DNA of 64,000 bases, taken from assembly GCF_052115445.1 (NCBI RefSeq), contig NZ_JBFRGR010000013.1, positions 121,196-185,195 on the forward strand. Direction: 5' to 3'. Positions 61,303 to 64,000 of this stretch are shown here, one piece after another; position 1 is the stretch's first letter, and the number at the start of each line of letters is the position of its first letter. The position numbers and the translations under genes are program-made. Under the pieces are notes generated by a model, which did no database searches, was not told the origin of the DNA, and worked only from the letters and a program-made list of their open reading frames with translations. This stretch comes from Paenibacillus_E sp052115445 (GTDB lineage Bacteria > Bacillota > Bacilli > Paenibacillales > NBRC-103111).

Positions 61303-62688
61303 CTATATTTGATTTGCGAAAATAGGATACTGCCCCGCTAACTTGCTCCTAAGTACGTCAACTCTGGCTTGTGCTCTTTTTAAAATTTCCTGCTCATCAA
61401 TCCATGTGCTCTTCCCATGTTCCACAACGACTTGCCCGCCTACCATTACCAAATCGACGTCGTTGCCGTTCGCATTATAGACAAGTGCTGAAGAAGCGCG
61501 ATGCACGGGACTTATATGGGCTTTCATCATATCAACTGTCACTAGATCTGCTTTCTTACCTGGTTCGAGGCTGCCTAGATCTTGGCTTCGGCCTACTGCC
61601 TTTGCCCCATTCACTGTTGCCATTCTCAGCACATCCATCGGGGGCAGCAATGTGGCATCCAACTCATTCACCTTGTGCAAGCACGCAGTAAACTTCAGCA
61701 CTTCGAGATTATCTTGGCAGTTGTTGCTGCCAGGGCCATCTGTTCCTAGGGCAACATTGATGCCCATCCGTAGCATCTCAGGTACCCGAGCAACACCGGA
61801 GGCTAGGTACATATTGGAAACGGGACAATGGATGACGGATGCTTGCTTTTCTTTGATGAGGTCGAGCTCTCCGTCGTCCAGCCAAACACCATGAACAACC
61901 TGTGTTTGATCGCCGAGTAAGCCAACTTCATTTAACAGTTCCAAATTTCTAAGGCCGTATCGCGCCATTGTCGTGTCGATTTGTTCACTCGTTTCTGCGA
62001 CATGTACATGAGAAATGAGCTTGCGATCTCGACTGAACACGGCTGCTTGTTCGAGATATTCCCGGGAGCAACCGTATAAATTGAGTGGTCCTAGTGCGAT
62101 TCGGATGCGGCCATTTCCTGCACCTTCCCACTGATCAAGCAATTGATCTGTGGCGTTGAAAATCTGTTCACCTGTCTCTCGCAAACGTACTTCCCCTGCA
62201 AGGTCGGAGCCTCCTCGTGCCAAATGTCCACGAATCCCCGAATCCACCATCGCCCTCAGCACACTGGCATCATTCTCTGGATATGTGTGGATGTAATGAT
62301 GATCCATCATATAGGTAGCGCCTGATTTCAGATTCTCAATACACCCGATCAATGCGGCTAAATAGAAATCCTCCGGTTCCATCGCAAGACTCATCGGCCA
62401 AATGATCTCTTTCAGCCACTGGGCTAATGGGGAGTGATCGGATATGCCTCGCATGAATGTTTGAAACAGATGCGTGTGGCCATTCACAATGCCAGGAATA
62501 ACCACTTTCCCCTCTGCGTTGTAACGGTAAGAGGCCTCTGTGAGAAGATGATCTAAGCTGCCATCTGACTTCCATTCGCCAACTTCACAGATGACATCGT
62601 GTTCCATGTACACATAGCCTGGCTTGAACATTTGGTCCGTGGCATTCATCGTCAGGACGGTTCCGTTGTAGATGAGTTTTTTGGTCAT
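61303..62688 (-). CDS. Amidohydrolase, AtzA/TrzN/SAH-deaminase-like
   Basis: A 461-residue metal-dependent hydrolase of the atrazine-chlorohydrolase/S-adenosylhomocysteine-deaminase group: VNGHTHLFQ (His71, His73), SHVHVAETSEQ, VVHGVWLDD, HCPVSNMYLASGV and GTDGPGSNNCQDNLE, all carrying expected metal or substrate residues. The group acts on aminated or chlorinated rings, adenosine derivatives, guanine-like purines or melamine-type triazines. It is first of a two-gene operon with the Rieske oxygenase, divergent from an Lrp-type regulator. Confidence 0.85.
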   Translation of the reverse strand: MTKKLIYNGTVLTMNATDQMFKPGYVYMEHDVICEVGEWKSDGSLDHLLTEASYRYNAEGKVVIPGIVNGHTHLFQTFMRGISDHSPLAQWLKEIIWPMSLAMEPEDFYLAALIGCIENLKSGATYMMDHHYIHTYPENDASVLRAMVDSGIRGHLARGGSDLAGEVRLRETGEQIFNATDQLLDQWEGAGNGRIRIALGPLNLYGCSREYLEQAAVFSRDRKLISHVHVAETSEQIDTTMARYGLRNLELLNEVGLLGDQTQVVHGVWLDDGELDLIKEKQASVIHCPVSNMYLASGVARVPEMLRMGINVALGTDGPGSNNCQDNLEVLKFTACLHKVNELDATLLPPMDVLRMATVNGAKAVGRSQDLGSLEPGKKADLVTVDMMKAHISPVHRASSALVYNANGNDVDLVMVGGQVVVEHGKSTWIDEQEILKRAQARVDVLRSKLAGQYPIFANQI

Positions 62689-62742
62689 GCAGCAGCTCCT
62701 TGTGTCACATTAAGTAACATTGTTTATTGGGTAATATTATTT

Positions 62743-62860
62743 ATGTTATATTAATTAACATGATTATATGTACACTTTCGAAAATCGTCAACACCATATG
62801 TAAATGTATAATAGATAAATAATTACGTTTATCCATTTTTTATGTGATATTATGTTAACA
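62743..62860. promoter_or_regulatory. Divergent control region with TAACAT/ATGTTA repeats
   Basis: ATGTTA-N7-TAACAT (62743-62761) is an inverted repeat, and TGTTAACA (62853-62860) is a perfect palindrome. A related word, TAACATTGTT, lies at 62716-62725. These repeated sites in the AT-rich intergenic region are good candidates for Lrp-family binding at both divergent promoters. Confidence 0.45.
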
Positions 62861-62959
62861 ATAGTTATTTTATAGGTGCATTTAGTTGAAAATTTCGGAA
62901 AACGCAAGGAAAACTGAGCAATTGTATATATTTTAAGATCATGAAGTGGAGTGATGTTC

Positions 62960-63421
62960 ATGTTAGATTTGCACGATCTCGATCCTGTCGATCAAGAAAT
63001 TATTAAGTTGCTGCACGAGAACAGCAGAATGTCCTATGCGAAAATCGGTGAGATTTTGAATCTATCGCGAGTCGCGATTCAAAAGCGTGTTGAAAACCTT
63101 ATTGATAATGAAATTATCGAGAATTTTACGATTCGCTTGAATGCAACGAAGCTAGGGAAGGTAGTTAGTGCTTTCTTCGAAGTGGAAGTGGAGCCGCGCT
63201 ACGCAGAGGAAGTTGGAAACACACTTTCGGCGGACCCGAATGTGGTGTCGATCTACCAAATGACGGGAACCAGTTCCTTACATATGCATGCCTTATTGAA
63301 GGATGATGCTGCGCTGGAGGAATTCCTCTATAAGAACATCTACAAGCTGAATGGCGTTGTACGCGTGAATACACAAATGGTGATCAAAAGATTCAAACAA
63401 GGGACCGGTTTAGAGCTTTGA
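62960..63421 (+). CDS. Lrp/AsnC-family transcriptional regulator
   Basis: A 153-residue regulator. The helix-turn-helix is near the N-terminus: LDPVDQEIIKLLHENSRMSY then IGEILNLSRVAIQKRVENL. The C-terminal RAM domain holds GKVVSAFFEVEVEPRYAEEVG and TGTSSLHMHALLKDDAALEEFL, for effector binding and oligomerisation. ATG 62960 has GGAG 8 bases upstream; earlier GTG and ATG codons overlap that site. It is divergent from the Rieske/amidohydrolase operon and probably senses an amino acid or a catabolic product of the pathway. Confidence 0.9.
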   Translation: MLDLHDLDPVDQEIIKLLHENSRMSYAKIGEILNLSRVAIQKRVENLIDNEIIENFTIRLNATKLGKVVSAFFEVEVEPRYAEEVGNTLSADPNVVSIYQMTGTSSLHMHALLKDDAALEEFLYKNIYKLNGVVRVNTQMVIKRFKQGTGLEL

Positions 63422-64000
63422 ATCGTGGGAGGGACTGCGGCACACCGCTGAGAACTAGCGTTGATGTGGCGTGGCTATTGGGCAATCCGTAAAGTATTGT
63501 CGATCGAGGATAATAGTTGACCATTGAGGGTTCGTCGAGGAGGAAAGATTGGCTACTCAATCGGCGCTTGTGGCTGAAGGTACTGTTGATGGGAGTGGGA
63601 ATAAGGGAGTTGGTGAGGTGAAGGCTTGAGAATATTGCTGCTGAGTATGAGAGATGTGGCAGGCTTGGGTGTTAAGTAGTATTATTTAGCCCTCTCAGAC
63701 CTCTAAGACGTCTCAAACCTCTCAAACCTCTCAAATTTCTCACCCCCCTCAGACCCCTCAGACCCAATTAACTGGAAAAACTCCAGCTATTTCGTCAGTT
63801 TTGAGTTTGATTTGGCGAATAAATGGAAAAAGTACATCTAATTCGCTCGATTCCGGTTCGGCCCCTTAATTATGGAGTCTATCTGCTGAATACTTGCTTT
63901 CTCGCAGTTTCTCATTTTTCGTATTCAACCTTTTTTAAAGGGTAATCTCCACTACCCCTAATTTATTTGCCTTCCAGGCCTCATGATATCGGCTTGGACT
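63422..64000. repeat. Non-coding tail with dispersed repeat copies and a CT-rich tract
   Basis: No convincing gene occurs here. At 63690-63765 a pyrimidine-rich tract repeats CTCARACC units about eight times with small changes. Two copies of the inverted-repeat element seen at 6.9-7.07 kb follow (AACTGGAAAAACTCC at 63770-63784 and ATGGAAAAAGTACAT at 63823-63837). The rest shows no signal. Confidence 0.6.

Noticed and set aside
63422..63690. Possible short gene after the Lrp regulator
   Set aside because: Frames are short and broken, and composition resembles the other repeat-containing gap.

Overview
The window looks like a chromosomal segment of a Paenibacillus or a close relative in the Bacillales. 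The clues are strong AGGAGG-type ribosome binding sites, a sufCDS gene order, YesM/YesN-type two-component pairs, Lpl-type sugar ABC transporters, S-layer-homology (SLH) domains on an exported enzyme, and a CcpA-type cre site. Base composition is moderate, with a few GC-rich islands. Nine ambiguous bases (N) suggest a draft assembly. I saw no rRNA, tRNA, CRISPR array, insertion sequence or prophage gene.

Layout. 0-13 kb is mostly housekeeping: sufC-sufD-sufS (cut by the left edge) behind a Fur-box-like element, dps, the methionine-salvage pair mtnK-mtnA, an AraC regulator with a Gfo/Idh/MocA dehydrogenase, an old yellow enzyme (NamA type), a VanY-like lipoprotein and an O-acetylhomoserine sulfhydrylase. 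13-19 kb is one ABC exporter operon (ATPase, adaptor lipoprotein, FtsX-type permease, and a second ATPase with an AbrB-like tail). 19-26 kb holds two divergent YesM/YesN pairs. 26-33.5 kb is a five-gene glycan operon (binding lipoprotein, two permeases, cytosolic sulfatase, SLH-anchored glycoside hydrolase) with a near-consensus cre site in front. 33.6-36 kb is a polar amino-acid ABC transporter. 36-42 kb carries small proteins, a GGDEF/EAL protein, and an OhrR-like regulator with an AEC exporter.

42-51.5 kb is an Lpl-type ABC operon facing a divergent membrane AraC regulator. That regulator is translationally coupled to a protein with two Asp-rich motifs like those of class I isoprenoid synthases. 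Next comes a short NHLP-leader-type peptide (the nitrile hydratase-like leader family of RiPP precursors) with its own promoter, then a convergent sensor kinase. This is the most novel-looking small system.

51.5-63.4 kb is a catabolic island: a thiamine-precursor/sulfonate-type (NMT1/SsuABC-like) ABC transporter, two CodA-family deaminases, an AtzA/TrzN/SAH-deaminase-like amidohydrolase, a creatininase-family hydrolase, a WrbA-like flavoprotein, an FAD-linked oxidase, a Rieske oxygenase and a divergent Lrp/AsnC regulator. The set suggests uptake and stepwise breakdown of a nitrogen heterocycle whose identity cannot be read from sequence.

The last 580 bases, and a 480-base gap after mtnA, are non-coding and share copies of one short inverted-repeat element.
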